Below are positions 1 through 7,787 of a stretch of DNA of 33,602 nucleotides, one piece after another (the first letter of the stretch is position 1; each line of letters opens with the position of its first letter). The DNA lies in assembly GCA_905618905.1 (NCBI GenBank), contig CAJQTH010000033.1:1-33602 (forward strand), in the 5' to 3' direction. Position numbers and translations under genes: made by a program. Source of the DNA: an uncultured Candidatus Pelagibacter sp. (GTDB taxonomy: Bacteria > Pseudomonadota > Alphaproteobacteria > Pelagibacterales > Pelagibacteraceae). Under the pieces are notes generated by a model that saw nothing but the letters and a program-made list of their open reading frames with translations, did no database searches and was not told the origin of the DNA.

Positions 1-350
1 TCTTAGCAATAAATTGTCCAGCCACAAAAGAGACTATAAATATAATCAATAAAGAAACTTTAGAATACTTCCCAACTGGTGCAATAATTACAAATAGTGC
101 AAGAGGAGACATGATTGATGATGAGGCCATGTTAGATGCTTTAGAGAGAAGAAAGATTTATGCAGTTGGATTAGATGTTTACAAAGGTGAACCCAACTTA
201 AATTCTGGTTATTTAAAACACAAAAGTGCTTTTATTTTACCTCACCTTGGAAGTTCAACAAAACAAACAAGAACTGCTATGGGTGATTTAGCAGTAGATA
301 ATATTAATGAGTTTTTTAAAACTGGAAATTGTAAGAATAAAGTAAATTAA
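1..350 (+). CDS. D-isomer-specific 2-hydroxyacid dehydrogenase, C-terminal part
   Basis: The gene is cut by the window start; the first complete codon is at base 3 and about 115 residues remain. What is visible is the end of the NAD(P)-binding domain and the C-terminal return to the catalytic domain. The family triad can be seen: the Arg in NSARGD, the Glu in DVYKGEP and the His in LPHLGSST. These fit enzymes that reversibly reduce glyoxylate, hydroxypyruvate or a similar 2-oxoacid to the D-hydroxyacid in the cytoplasm. The Rossmann glycine motif and substrate loop lie outside the window, so glyoxylate/hydroxypyruvate reductase is the most likely but not a proven assignment. An internal ATG at 111 is not the start, because the open frame and conserved residues continue upstream of it. 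Confidence 0.85.
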   Translation, partial: LAINCPATKETINIINKETLEYFPTGAIITNSARGDMIDDEAMLDALERRKIYAVGLDVYKGEPNLNSGYLKHKSAFILPHLGSSTKQTRTAMGDLAVDNINEFFKTGNCKNKVN

Positions 351-519
351 CTTTATCAAAAGTTCCAAATTTAGATGAAAAATTAATATAGATAAATTTA
401 AAAACCTACTATTTACATGCTTATTTCCCGTATCTATTAAGTCATTAGTTAAGGTATAGTTAATTTATGAATTTTAGACTAATCAAACTCGAAGAAAAAT
501 TATTTCCATTGGATTAAAC

Positions 520-1026
520 ATGGTTTCAATTATTACTAAAAAACTTAGTTTAAGTACTGAAGATCTAAAAAGACAAAAAAACATAATTAGCAAATTAAAC
601 CTAGCAAAACTTCCTTTTGATATATCACCGGATAGAATGTGTGCTCTTAATTTAGAAATGGCCAGACACTCAAGCGCTGTCTTAAAGTACCAAGAGGATA
701 AATCTGGTATTAAATGGATTTTTTCTTCAATAAAAAAATATAAAGTTTTTTTAATAATATTTGAATCAAATGAGTTAGGAGAAGAGATATATAAAGAAAA
801 AATTTCCAGCAAGCTACCGGAGTATTCTTATAAAACGATTGCTCAAATAGTTGATGATGGAGTTAAAAAAAATTTTTTTATTAAATTAAATGCAAGAGCA
901 AAAACAACAAAAGATCTAAAAATTAGGAATGTTAGACCTTCAGAGGAAGTTATTATTGAATTTATAAACTGGAAAATTGACTTATTATCTTCCTTAATGA
1001 AATTCAAACAAGATTTAATTAATTAG
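520..1026 (+). CDS. Hypothetical protein, possible winged-helix DNA-binding protein
   Basis: This 168-residue protein is not recognised with certainty. It has no signal peptide or membrane segment, is Lys/Ile-rich, and looks cytoplasmic. The middle and end (about residues 95-155) read like a MarR-type winged helix: a helix with KTIAQIVDDGVKK (recognition-helix-like), then a charged turn, then RNVRPSEEVIIEFINW, which resembles the wing and C-terminal dimer helix. That is a pattern impression only. The frame is open upstream to base 478 but offers no ATG, GTG or TTG in phase, so ATG 520 is the best start; no clear ribosome binding site precedes it. The upstream gap (351-519) holds a weak TATAGT box at 455-460 and nothing else I can name. 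It converges with the minus-strand HupE-like gene. Confidence 0.6.
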   Translation: MVSIITKKLSLSTEDLKRQKNIISKLNLAKLPFDISPDRMCALNLEMARHSSAVLKYQEDKSGIKWIFSSIKKYKVFLIIFESNELGEEIYKEKISSKLPEYSYKTIAQIVDDGVKKNFFIKLNARAKTTKDLKIRNVRPSEEVIIEFINWKIDLLSSLMKFKQDLIN

Positions 1027-1092
1027 GGTCAGCATAATGCCAACCCTATATTAAGGGTCTTTGATAAATAAAATATTTAATAATTATCAAAG
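1024..1092. terminator. Pair of hairpins between convergent genes
   Basis: Two inverted repeats follow the stop codon at 1024-1026. The first pairs TAGGGT (1024-1029) with ACCCTA (1043-1048), with an inner GC/GC pair and an ATAAT loop, and it includes the stop codon itself. The second pairs CTTTGATAA (1059-1067) with TTATCAAAG (1084-1092), followed by a T-rich stretch. Neither has a textbook uninterrupted T-run, but their position between two convergent genes suggests a bidirectional transcription end. Confidence 0.45.
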
Positions 1093-1127
1093 TTTATTTA
1101 CTTAAAAAAAATGCATTTAAAAACTAG

Positions 1128-1148
1128 AATTACTTACGGTAATTTTTT
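1128..1148 (+). terminator. Short AT-rich hairpin with T-run
   Basis: AATTAC (1128-1133) pairs with GTAATT (1139-1144) around a TTACG loop, and the second arm runs into six consecutive T (1143-1148). The stem is short and weak. It could be a backup terminator for plus-strand transcription arriving from the gene that ends at 1026, before the minus-strand coding region ends at 1159. Confidence 0.3.
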
Positions 1149-1158
1149 GCTCATAATA

Positions 1159-2316
1159 TTAAAAAAATAATCTTTGGATAAACCAATAAAAGCCAATAGA
1201 TGCAATAATAATTGAAATCGGTTTAGTAACTCTATTTTGGTACCATGATTTTTTTCGAAAAAATAGTGCAATTAAAATATATGATAAAATAATTATACTG
1301 ATTTGACCAAGCTCAACTCCAACATTAAAAGAAATTAAACTTGAAATAAATAGGTTTGTTGAAATTCCAATTTCATTTAAAACTCCTGCAAAACCCAAAC
1401 CATGGAGTAGACCAAAAATAAAAATTATATAAGGCCTTGTTCTTTTTATATTTTCAGTAAACAAATTTTCAATTGCTATAAAGCAAATAGATAGAGCAAT
1501 GATTGGTTCAACAATAATTGCTGGAATTATTATTATTTTTAGTGCACCCAAGAACAAAGTAATTGTGTGAGCTAAAGTAAAAATCGAAACTTGTAAAACT
1601 AAAGGCCTCAGTTTTGGAGATAAAAGAAATAGCGCTAGAACAAATAAAATATGATCTAAACCTTTTGGTATAATGTGCTTAAATCCTAGCAGGGTATATT
1701 CTTTAATATTTTGAAAAAGTTCTATCTCTGTTTTATTCTTTATACTAAAAAATTTAGATTTTTTACCATCTTCAATTAATTCAGTATAGAGAGGTTTATT
1801 ATGAATTGAATTAATACGTAAAATAATTGATCCTAAATTTTTATCCCAATAAAATTTAAATTGTCCTTCTTTAATATCCTGAATATCAAAAGTAACAATG
1901 GTGTCTCTAATTATGTCAATATTACCCACTTTTGGTATGACTACGCTTATCAAGGTTAGGTCTAAATTTGAATTATTGGATGTTAGATTAATTTTTTTAC
2001 CAAAATTTTTGATCTTAGAGTTAAATTGATTTAGTAAAATTGCTGGTTTCATTTTCCTCAAACCCTGATATTCCTCAGATTTTTTAGACTCTTTTGTATT
2101 AGAGTGTTTTGTTTCTATACCTGCAATAATAGCTTCTAAATTTAATTGGATTGATAGATTTGCGTTTATGATATTATCTTTCTCATAAATATTAAGATTT
2201 GCAATTGCTGGACGCAGTTCGTGAGCATAAGATGATTTAATAAAGAATAGTATGAATATAAATATATTAAAAAACATTAATTTATTAAAGCAGGTTCTAT
2301 ATTTATTTGTAATCAT
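1159..2316 (-). CDS. HupE/UreJ-type membrane protein (putative metal transporter)
   Basis: The C-terminal half carries the signatures of the HupE/UreJ_2 family: GLDHILFVLALFLL, FTLAHTITLFLG, VEPIIALS, FGLLHGLGFAG and FNVGVELGQ, spread over about six to seven membrane helices. The conserved intramembrane His residues (DH, AH, LH) are those thought to bind metal in nickel/cobalt or copper permeases of this type. An N-terminal periplasmic domain of about 190 residues precedes the helices. I start at ATG 2316 (385 residues) because this gives a basic n-region, a hydrophobic core and an SYA/HEL cleavage site. An ATG at 2397 would add 27 residues unlike a signal peptide; an ATG at 2277 would leave no basic n-region. 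The 5' end overlaps the divergent plus-strand gene by 65 nt. The metal is unknown. Confidence 0.75.
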   Translation of the reverse strand: MITNKYRTCFNKLMFFNIFIFILFFIKSSYAHELRPAIANLNIYEKDNIINANLSIQLNLEAIIAGIETKHSNTKESKKSEEYQGLRKMKPAILLNQFNSKIKNFGKKINLTSNNSNLDLTLISVVIPKVGNIDIIRDTIVTFDIQDIKEGQFKFYWDKNLGSIILRINSIHNKPLYTELIEDGKKSKFFSIKNKTEIELFQNIKEYTLLGFKHIIPKGLDHILFVLALFLLSPKLRPLVLQVSIFTLAHTITLFLGALKIIIIPAIIVEPIIALSICFIAIENLFTENIKRTRPYIIFIFGLLHGLGFAGVLNEIGISTNLFISSLISFNVGVELGQISIIILSYILIALFFRKKSWYQNRVTKPISIIIASIGFYWFIQRLFF

Positions 2317-3079
2317 ATTTCTAGTAACTTTTTTAAAAATTAAAGTAAATGCGCACGAGTTATGGCTCGAGCCAATTAATTTTAATTTTAATAACAAAGA
2401 ATTATTTAAAACTAATATTAATATTGGTCAAGATTTTATGGGTTCTCCTTTTGGGTTTTATAGCCCAAATAAAAAAAGTCTATATTTAGAAAATAGAAAT
2501 AAAGTAACACAATTATCACAGAGGGATGGAGATTTTCCAGCAATTCAAATGTTAATTTCAGAGCAAGGATTTCATGTTTTAAACTATGAAACTAATAACG
2601 AATTCTTAAAGTATGACTCTGTTGAAAAGTTTGAAGATTTTGTAAAAGAACAGGGCCTTCAAAGTGCTATAAATAAGTTTAATAGAAATAAAATTCCTAC
2701 AGAAAACTATAGAAGGTTTGCAAAAGTCTTAATTACTGATGGAAATAAAGGTTTTTTTATTCAAAAACCAAAATTAGATTTTGAGATTATTGCTTTGAAC
2801 ACACCTTACGAACTTAAGAATAGTTTTTTTAAATTTCAACTTTTTGAAAAAAAAAAGCCTTTAGGAAATTGGCAAATTACTATTTTTAGTAAAGATGAAA
2901 ATAATACCTATAAAGAAAAGATTAAAACAAACTCAAATGGAGTAGGAAAAATAAGAACTATTGAAAATAGAACTTATTTATTAAGTGCTGTTAAGTTAGA
3001 TAAAGCAAATTATTTGCAAAAATTAAAGTTTAAATCTGATTGGTTCAGTTTATGGGCAAGCCTAGTTATAAAAAAATAA
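2252..3079 (+). CDS. DUF4198-type periplasmic protein
   Basis: This 275-residue protein has a signal peptide (residues about 1-34, core VLYLFVIIFLVTFL) ending in VNA, followed by HELWLEP. That mature N-terminus is characteristic of the DUF4198 family, whose members include periplasmic components associated with nickel/cobalt uptake. The rest is beta-rich, as expected for a carboxypeptidase-regulatory-like or immunoglobulin-like fold, and lacks further membrane segments. There is no alternative ATG, GTG or TTG before the mature sequence, so ATG 2252 is firm despite the overlap with the divergent HupE-like gene. Pairing with a HupE/UreJ homologue suggests joint work in metal binding and delivery at the inner membrane; this is inference. 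Its 3' end is followed by a weak TACAC/GTGTA hairpin (3090-3108). Confidence 0.7.
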   Translation: MNINILKNINLLKQVLYLFVIIFLVTFLKIKVNAHELWLEPINFNFNNKELFKTNINIGQDFMGSPFGFYSPNKKSLYLENRNKVTQLSQRDGDFPAIQMLISEQGFHVLNYETNNEFLKYDSVEKFEDFVKEQGLQSAINKFNRNKIPTENYRRFAKVLITDGNKGFFIQKPKLDFEIIALNTPYELKNSFFKFQLFEKKKPLGNWQITIFSKDENNTYKEKIKTNSNGVGKIRTIENRTYLLSAVKLDKANYLQKLKFKSDWFSLWASLVIKK

Positions 3080-3183
3080 AATACTTTAATACACTTTTTG
3101 GTTGTGTACATCTTTGTCTTTAGCTAAATTTTACATATAAACGTGATCTATTTGACAACTTGCAGTTAAATATTCCGTAGACA

Positions 3184-3238
3184 CCTATATCTAACTGTGG
3201 GTAGTATAGGAATAGTTAATTAACTAATATAATAGGAG
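3184..3238 (+). promoter_or_regulatory. Leader of the TRAP operon: hairpin, palindrome and ribosome binding site
   Basis: The dctP leader holds a hairpin, CCTATA (3184-3189) with CTA (3191-3193) pairing TAG (3202-3204) and TATAGG (3205-3210), with one bulged T and an ACTGTGGG loop. It is followed by a perfect 14-base palindrome TAGTTAATTAACTA (3213-3226) that could be an operator. AGGAG at 3234-3238 is a strong ribosome binding site 9 nt before ATG 3248, one of the best in the window, in keeping with an abundant binding protein. A TTGACA at 3152-3157 lacks a well-spaced -10 box, so I do not name a promoter. Confidence 0.45.
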
Positions 3239-3247
3239 AGAAAAATA

Positions 3248-4408
3248 ATGATTAAAGATAAAAAATCATTAAAGAATTCAACGTCTTCAAGACGTAAGTT
3301 CTTTAAGACTGCTGCTAAAGCCGGTGCTGTAGCTGCAGCTACTGTTGCAATGCCAAATATTGCAACTGCAGGAGCTCACGCTACTGTATTGAAGATGCAA
3401 GCTGCTTGGCCTTCAGGAGCAAACATCTTTTTTGAAATGGCACAAGACTATTGTAACATGGTTAGCGATATGTCTGGTGGATCACTTAAAATTGATCTTC
3501 AGCCCGTTAACTCAATTGTTAAAACTTCGGAAATCGGAGCAGCGGTAAGTGATGGAATAGTTGATATGGGTCACTGGGTGACAGCATATTGGTATGGTAA
3601 AAACGCTGCAGCTTCACTTTTTGGAACTGGTCCTTCATACGGAATGTCATCTCAAGAAGTTATGGGATGGATGGAACGTGGTGGTGGAAGAAAATTATAT
3701 GAAGAAGCAGTAGCTAGTGTTGGATATAATTACACTGGATTCTTTCATATGCCTATGCCAGCACAACCTTTCGGTTGGTTCAAAAAGAATGTAACCAAAG
3801 TATCTGATGTTAAAGGTATGAAGTATAGAACAGTTGGTCTAGCGACTAACGTTTTAACTGCTATGGGAATGGTCGTAAGACAATTACCAGGTGGTGAAAT
3901 TCAACCAGCAATGAAAACTGGTTTGATTGATGCTGCAGAGTTTAACAACCCAACATCAGACTCACAGTTTGGAATGCAAGATGTCTCTAAACACTATCAC
4001 TTAGGAAGTTTTCACCAATCTCAAGAGATGTTTGAAATTCCTATGAACACGAAGAGACTAAAAAGCCTTTCACCTGCTCATCAAGCTATCTTAAAAAACG
4101 CTGCTTATGCTGCGAATACAGATAACTACTTCAAAGCACTTGTTAGATATTCTGACAGTTTAGCTATGTTGATGAACGAGCATAAGGTTAATGTTTACCA
4201 AACGTCTGATGCTATTTTAGCTGAGCAGTTAAAAGGTTGGGATAAAATTGTTGGAGAGTTCTCTGCAAAAGATGCATTCTTCAAGAAGGTTATCGATTCT
4301 CAAAAAGCATATGCTAAGAAAGTAATGAAGTACTTGCTGATGAATCAGCCTAATTACAAACTAGCTTATGAAAATGAGTTTGGTCCAATTGGAAAAGTTA
4401 AAATCTAA
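3248..4408 (+). CDS. dctP: TRAP transporter solute-binding protein (DctP family)
   Basis: This 386-residue periplasmic protein captures a solute for the DctQM permease encoded next to it. The N-terminus is a twin-arginine signal (SSRRKFFK, residues 13-20, then an Ala-rich core and cleavage near AGA/HAT at 43), so it is exported folded by Tat. The mature protein shows DctP-family features, including the conserved ligand-carboxylate Arg in GMKYRT (R194) and GGEIQPAMKTGLIDAAEF (about 215-232). This pattern is closest to the TakP-like 2-oxoacid group as I know it, but the residue after AEF differs (NNP rather than a GP-type loop), so the ligand may differ. An organic acid or other carboxylate is likely. 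A strong terminator-like hairpin follows the gene. Confidence 0.88.
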   Translation: MIKDKKSLKNSTSSRRKFFKTAAKAGAVAAATVAMPNIATAGAHATVLKMQAAWPSGANIFFEMAQDYCNMVSDMSGGSLKIDLQPVNSIVKTSEIGAAVSDGIVDMGHWVTAYWYGKNAAASLFGTGPSYGMSSQEVMGWMERGGGRKLYEEAVASVGYNYTGFFHMPMPAQPFGWFKKNVTKVSDVKGMKYRTVGLATNVLTAMGMVVRQLPGGEIQPAMKTGLIDAAEFNNPTSDSQFGMQDVSKHYHLGSFHQSQEMFEIPMNTKRLKSLSPAHQAILKNAAYAANTDNYFKALVRYSDSLAMLMNEHKVNVYQTSDAILAEQLKGWDKIVGEFSAKDAFFKKVIDSQKAYAKKVMKYLLMNQPNYKLAYENEFGPIGKVKI

Positions 4409-4431
4409 TTAGCTTTTAAATAATTTAAAAG

Positions 4432-4459
4432 AGGGGGAGTTTAGGCTCCCCCTTTTTTT
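4432..4459 (+). terminator. Rho-independent terminator between dctP and dctQ
   Basis: GGGGGAG (4433-4439) pairs perfectly with CTCCCCC (4446-4452) around a TTTAGG loop, flanked by A4432/T4453 and running into seven T. It is the most GC-rich hairpin in the window and a textbook intrinsic terminator. Its place inside the operon, between the binding-protein gene and the permease genes, suggests partial termination that yields more binding protein than permease. Confidence 0.92.
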
Positions 4460-4500
4460 ATAGTACAGTTTTTAAAAAATTAAGGTATTCTATTCAAATC

Positions 4501-5088
4501 ATGATGAGAGCTTACATAAAATTTGCTGACACATTAAGCACTTCAATAGGGAAGGCTTTTTCTTGGTGTATTGTTATTTTAATGGGTGGAACTTGCTATG
4601 AGGTAACAATGGCATATATATTTAACAAACCAACACTTTGGAATTTTGACTTTAGTATGCAGATGTATGGTGCAATATTAATGATGTCAGGTGCTTATTG
4701 TTTGGCAACGGAATCTCATGTTAGAGGAGATGTGATTTACAGATTATTCAAACCAAAAACACAAGGTTGGATTGATTTAATACTTTATTTTATTTTCTTT
4801 TTTCCTGGCGTAATAGCTTTAGCATTTTATGGATTTGAATATGCGGCACTTGCCTGGAAGATAAAAGAAACTAGCTGGAGTAGTCCAGCACAGATTAATA
4901 TTTACATGGCTAAATCTTTGATACCAGCAGCAGGAGTATTTTTAACTATACAAGGAGTTGCTGAGGTCTTTAGATCAATCATTTGTATTCAAATGGGACA
5001 TTGGCCTGCAAGAATGGTTGTTGCAGAAGAAACTGAACAAATTTTAATGAGAACAGCCCAAGATGAGGATCAAAAAGATGTTATTTAG
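4501..5088 (+). CDS. dctQ: TRAP transporter small membrane subunit (DctQ)
   Basis: This is the 195-residue small permease subunit of the TRAP system, with four predicted membrane helices (about residues 15-35, 50-70, 92-115 and 135-158). The segment EVTMAYIFNKPTLWNFD followed by a second helix and ATESHVRGDVIY is typical of DctQ of the taurine/2-oxoacid/mannitol-like TRAP groups. DctQ packs against DctM and is required for sodium-coupled uptake. Two consecutive ATG codons (4501, 4504) could both be used. No strong ribosome binding site is visible. Its last 11 nt overlap dctM. Confidence 0.88.
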   Translation: MMRAYIKFADTLSTSIGKAFSWCIVILMGGTCYEVTMAYIFNKPTLWNFDFSMQMYGAILMMSGAYCLATESHVRGDVIYRLFKPKTQGWIDLILYFIFFFPGVIALAFYGFEYAALAWKIKETSWSSPAQINIYMAKSLIPAAGVFLTIQGVAEVFRSIICIQMGHWPARMVVAEETEQILMRTAQDEDQKDVI

Positions 5089-6439
5089 TTTAACAAATCC
5101 AGAAGTAGCTATCTTCATGATGGGGATATTTTTATTTGCAGTACTATTAGGGTTTCCAATTGCATTTACTCTAATGGCAATGGGAATAGGCTTTGGATAT
5201 TATGCTTATTATGATCCCGTTTTAATGGATCATATTTTTGATAATAGAATATTTTCATTATTTGTAAAAAATACCTACACAGTTATGGATAATAATGTCC
5301 TCACTGCAGTCCCCCTCTTTTTATTTATGGGGTATTTAGTTGAAAGAGCTGGAATTGTATCAAAATTATTTTTCGCAATAAGACTTGCAGCTCATAGATT
5401 GCCAGCTTCAATGGCAGTAGCTGCATTAATAACTTGTACTTTATTTTCTACAGCAACTGGAATTATTGGTGCTGTTGTAACTTTAATGGGCTTACTTGCT
5501 TGGCCTGCAATGGTTAAAGCAGGATATGATAAAAAATTTGCATCAGGAGTAATTTGTGCTGGGGGATGTCTGGGTATTTTAATACCACCAAGTATTATGT
5601 TAATTGTATATTCAGTGATTGCGCAATTATCACCTTTAAGATTATTTGCTGCAGCAATTTTCCCAGGACTTTTACTTGCAAGTTTATATATAGCTTATGT
5701 TGTAATCAGAGCTTGGATAAATCCATCAATTGCACCCAAGCCAGATGCAGCGGACATTCCACCAAGAGCAGAGATTTTAAAAGAAGTACTAGTTTCTTTT
5801 GTCCCTCTTTTTGGGTTAATAATGTTAGTACTTGGAACAATTTTAGCAGGTATAGCTACACCAGCTGAGGCTGCTGCAGCAGGAGCATTTGGAGCAATAC
5901 TCTTATCTTGGTTTTACAAAACGCTTAAGTGGCAAAGTTTTAAAGAATCTGTTTTTCTAACAGCAAAAACCACAGCAATGATTATGTGGTTATTTATTGG
6001 TTCATGGACTTTCTCTTCAGTCTTTTCTTATTTAGGTGGTCATGAAATTTTTGAGCATTTTTTCAAATCAATAGAAATAACAACTTGGCAATTCTTAATT
6101 ATTACACAAATAATAATTTTTCTTTTAGGATGGCCGTTAGAATGGACTGAAATCTTAATTATATTTGTACCAATATTTTTACCGTTACTTGAGGTATTTG
6201 ATGTTAATCCATATTTCTTTGCAATGTTGATTGCTCTTAATTTACAAACATCTTTTTTGACACCACCCATGGCCATGTCTGCCTATTATTTAAAAGGTGT
6301 ACAAAAAAACAATGTTGAGCTGATGGAAATATTTGCAGGAATTATGCCATTCTTGGCCATAGTAATATTTGCAATGTTCCTTATGTATATGTTTCCAGGT
6401 ATTGCTTTGTGGCTACCAGAAACATTATTTGCAAACTAG
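5078..6439 (+). CDS. dctM: TRAP transporter large membrane subunit (DctM)
   Basis: This is the transport subunit that moves the solute across the inner membrane with sodium. It is about 453 residues and nearly all hydrophobic, with the DctM hallmarks of a GFPIAFTL opening helix, a LFxxMG segment near VPLFLFMGYLVERAG, a GGCLGILIPPSIMLIVYSVIA segment (split here: GGCLGILIPPS then IMLIVY) and a second-repeat TATPAEAAAAGAFGA-like region. I choose ATG 5078 rather than the in-frame ATG 5063, because GAGGA (5065-5069) lies 8 nt before 5078 and MLFSLTNPE is a usual DctM opening. It overlaps dctQ by 11 nt, implying translational coupling. The amidase follows after 13 nt, so they are probably cotranscribed. 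Confidence 0.9.
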   Translation: MLFSLTNPEVAIFMMGIFLFAVLLGFPIAFTLMAMGIGFGYYAYYDPVLMDHIFDNRIFSLFVKNTYTVMDNNVLTAVPLFLFMGYLVERAGIVSKLFFAIRLAAHRLPASMAVAALITCTLFSTATGIIGAVVTLMGLLAWPAMVKAGYDKKFASGVICAGGCLGILIPPSIMLIVYSVIAQLSPLRLFAAAIFPGLLLASLYIAYVVIRAWINPSIAPKPDAADIPPRAEILKEVLVSFVPLFGLIMLVLGTILAGIATPAEAAAAGAFGAILLSWFYKTLKWQSFKESVFLTAKTTAMIMWLFIGSWTFSSVFSYLGGHEIFEHFFKSIEITTWQFLIITQIIIFLLGWPLEWTEILIIFVPIFLPLLEVFDVNPYFFAMLIALNLQTSFLTPPMAMSAYYLKGVQKNNVELMEIFAGIMPFLAIVIFAMFLMYMFPGIALWLPETLFAN

Positions 6440-6452
6440 GTAATTTAAAATT

Positions 6453-7787
6453 ATGAACATATTTTCTCTTACAACTAATAAGTTAGTAGAACATTTAAAA
6501 ACAGGCCAAATTTCCTCTGTAGAAGTTTGTACACAATATATTGAAAGAATTGAAAAATTTGAAAAAGATATCAATGCTTGGGAATATTTTGATAAAAAAA
6601 AACTTTTAGAAAAAGCAGAAGAAGCGGATGAATACAGAAAATCAGGAAAGCCTCTAGGTTCTTTACATGGACTACCCATTGCAGTTAAGGATATAATAGG
6701 TACTTTTGAAATGCCTACTGAATGTGGAACTCCATTAAGAAAAAAAATGCCAAGTTCTCAAGATTCTGAAGTTGTAAATTTACTTAAAATTGCAGGAGCA
6801 ATAGTTATGGGAAAAACTGTAACTACAGAACTTGCATATTTTCACCCAGGCAAAACTACTAACCCTCACGATAATTCAAGAACACCTGGTGGATCTTCAA
6901 GTGGTTCTGCAGCTGCGGTTGCAGCTCATATGGCACCACTATCAATTGGATCACAAACTAATGGATCAATTATTAGACCAGCTTCTTATTGTGGGGTTGT
7001 TGGGTACAAACCATCTTATGGACTAATCTCTCGAAGTGGAGTTTTAAAACAGTCAGACAAGTTAGATCACATTGGTGTTTTTGGAAAAACAGTTGAAGAT
7101 GTTGCCTTATTAACAAAAACATTAATTAAAAAAGATTTATACGATAGCTCAACTATTCATTATTCATCTGATGAAATGTTAAAAGTTTGTAAAAAAGGAC
7201 CATTATATGAACCAAAATTTATCTTTTACAAAACTAAAAATTGGAAAAATGTAGATAAAGAATCTCAAAAGTCCTTTGAGTTTTTTATAAAAACATTCAA
7301 AAAAAATATTGAAGTATTTGATACACCATCATATTTTGAAGATATTCCAAAATATCATAAAATAATTCATGAAACAGATATGGCTAATAATTTCCAAGGT
7401 TATTACAAAAAATCTAAGAAAAAACTTTCTAAAGAAATGGTTGGTGCCATCGAAAGAGGTTTAAAATACTCAGCAAAAGATTATGTTGAAGCAATGGACT
7501 TTATGAAAAGAAGTTATGAATCCTTTAAAGAAGTGTTTGAGGACTATCATGGTGTGTTAAGTCCATCCACAACTGGGGTTGCACCTAAGGGTTTAAAGAG
7601 TACAGGTAGCCCAGAATTCTGCACTACTTGGACTTATATGGGTTTACCTTCTATTTCATTACCTTTACTTACAGGTGCTAATAATTTACCATTAGGAGTT
7701 CAGTTAATTGGAGACAAGCTAGATGATTTAAGATTTTTAGGTGTAGCCAATTGGTTAGAAAAAAATTGTAAAAAATATGCTAAATAA
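6453..7787 (+). CDS. Amidase signature family hydrolase
   Basis: This 444-residue cytoplasmic enzyme hydrolyses an amide (or related C-N or ester) bond. The Ser-cisSer-Lys triad is visible: K79 in GLPIAVKD, S148 in the Gly/Ser-rich motif GGSSSGSAAAVAA (146-158), and nucleophile S172 in SQTNGSIIRP. The K-S-S spacing (69 and 24 residues) matches that which I recall for malonamidase E2. The usual GSDTGGS has become GSQTNGS, a modest change near the nucleophile. The length is typical for stand-alone amidases and no GatB or GatC gene is nearby, so it is unlikely to be GatA. Placed directly after the TRAP genes, it probably acts on the imported solute or a derivative; the substrate is unknown. The 59-residue membrane protein overlaps its 3' end. 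Confidence 0.85.
   Translation: MNIFSLTTNKLVEHLKTGQISSVEVCTQYIERIEKFEKDINAWEYFDKKKLLEKAEEADEYRKSGKPLGSLHGLPIAVKDIIGTFEMPTECGTPLRKKMPSSQDSEVVNLLKIAGAIVMGKTVTTELAYFHPGKTTNPHDNSRTPGGSSSGSAAAVAAHMAPLSIGSQTNGSIIRPASYCGVVGYKPSYGLISRSGVLKQSDKLDHIGVFGKTVEDVALLTKTLIKKDLYDSSTIHYSSDEMLKVCKKGPLYEPKFIFYKTKNWKNVDKESQKSFEFFIKTFKKNIEVFDTPSYFEDIPKYHKIIHETDMANNFQGYYKKSKKKLSKEMVGAIERGLKYSAKDYVEAMDFMKRSYESFKEVFEDYHGVLSPSTTGVAPKGLKSTGSPEFCTTWTYMGLPSISLPLLTGANNLPLGVQLIGDKLDDLRFLGVANWLEKNCKKYAK

Noticed and set aside
483..812. 109-residue minus-strand open frame opposite the hypothetical gene at 520
   Set aside because: It has the composition expected of an antisense frame in AT-rich DNA; the plus-strand frame is longer, and its C-terminal half has a regular helix pattern.
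2317..2397. Upstream ATG 2397 as the start of the HupE-like gene
   Set aside because: It would add 27 residues ahead of the signal peptide and lengthen the overlap with the divergent gene to 146 nt.
3152..3157. TTGACA as -35 box of a dctP promoter
   Set aside because: No acceptable -10 box lies 16-18 nt downstream.
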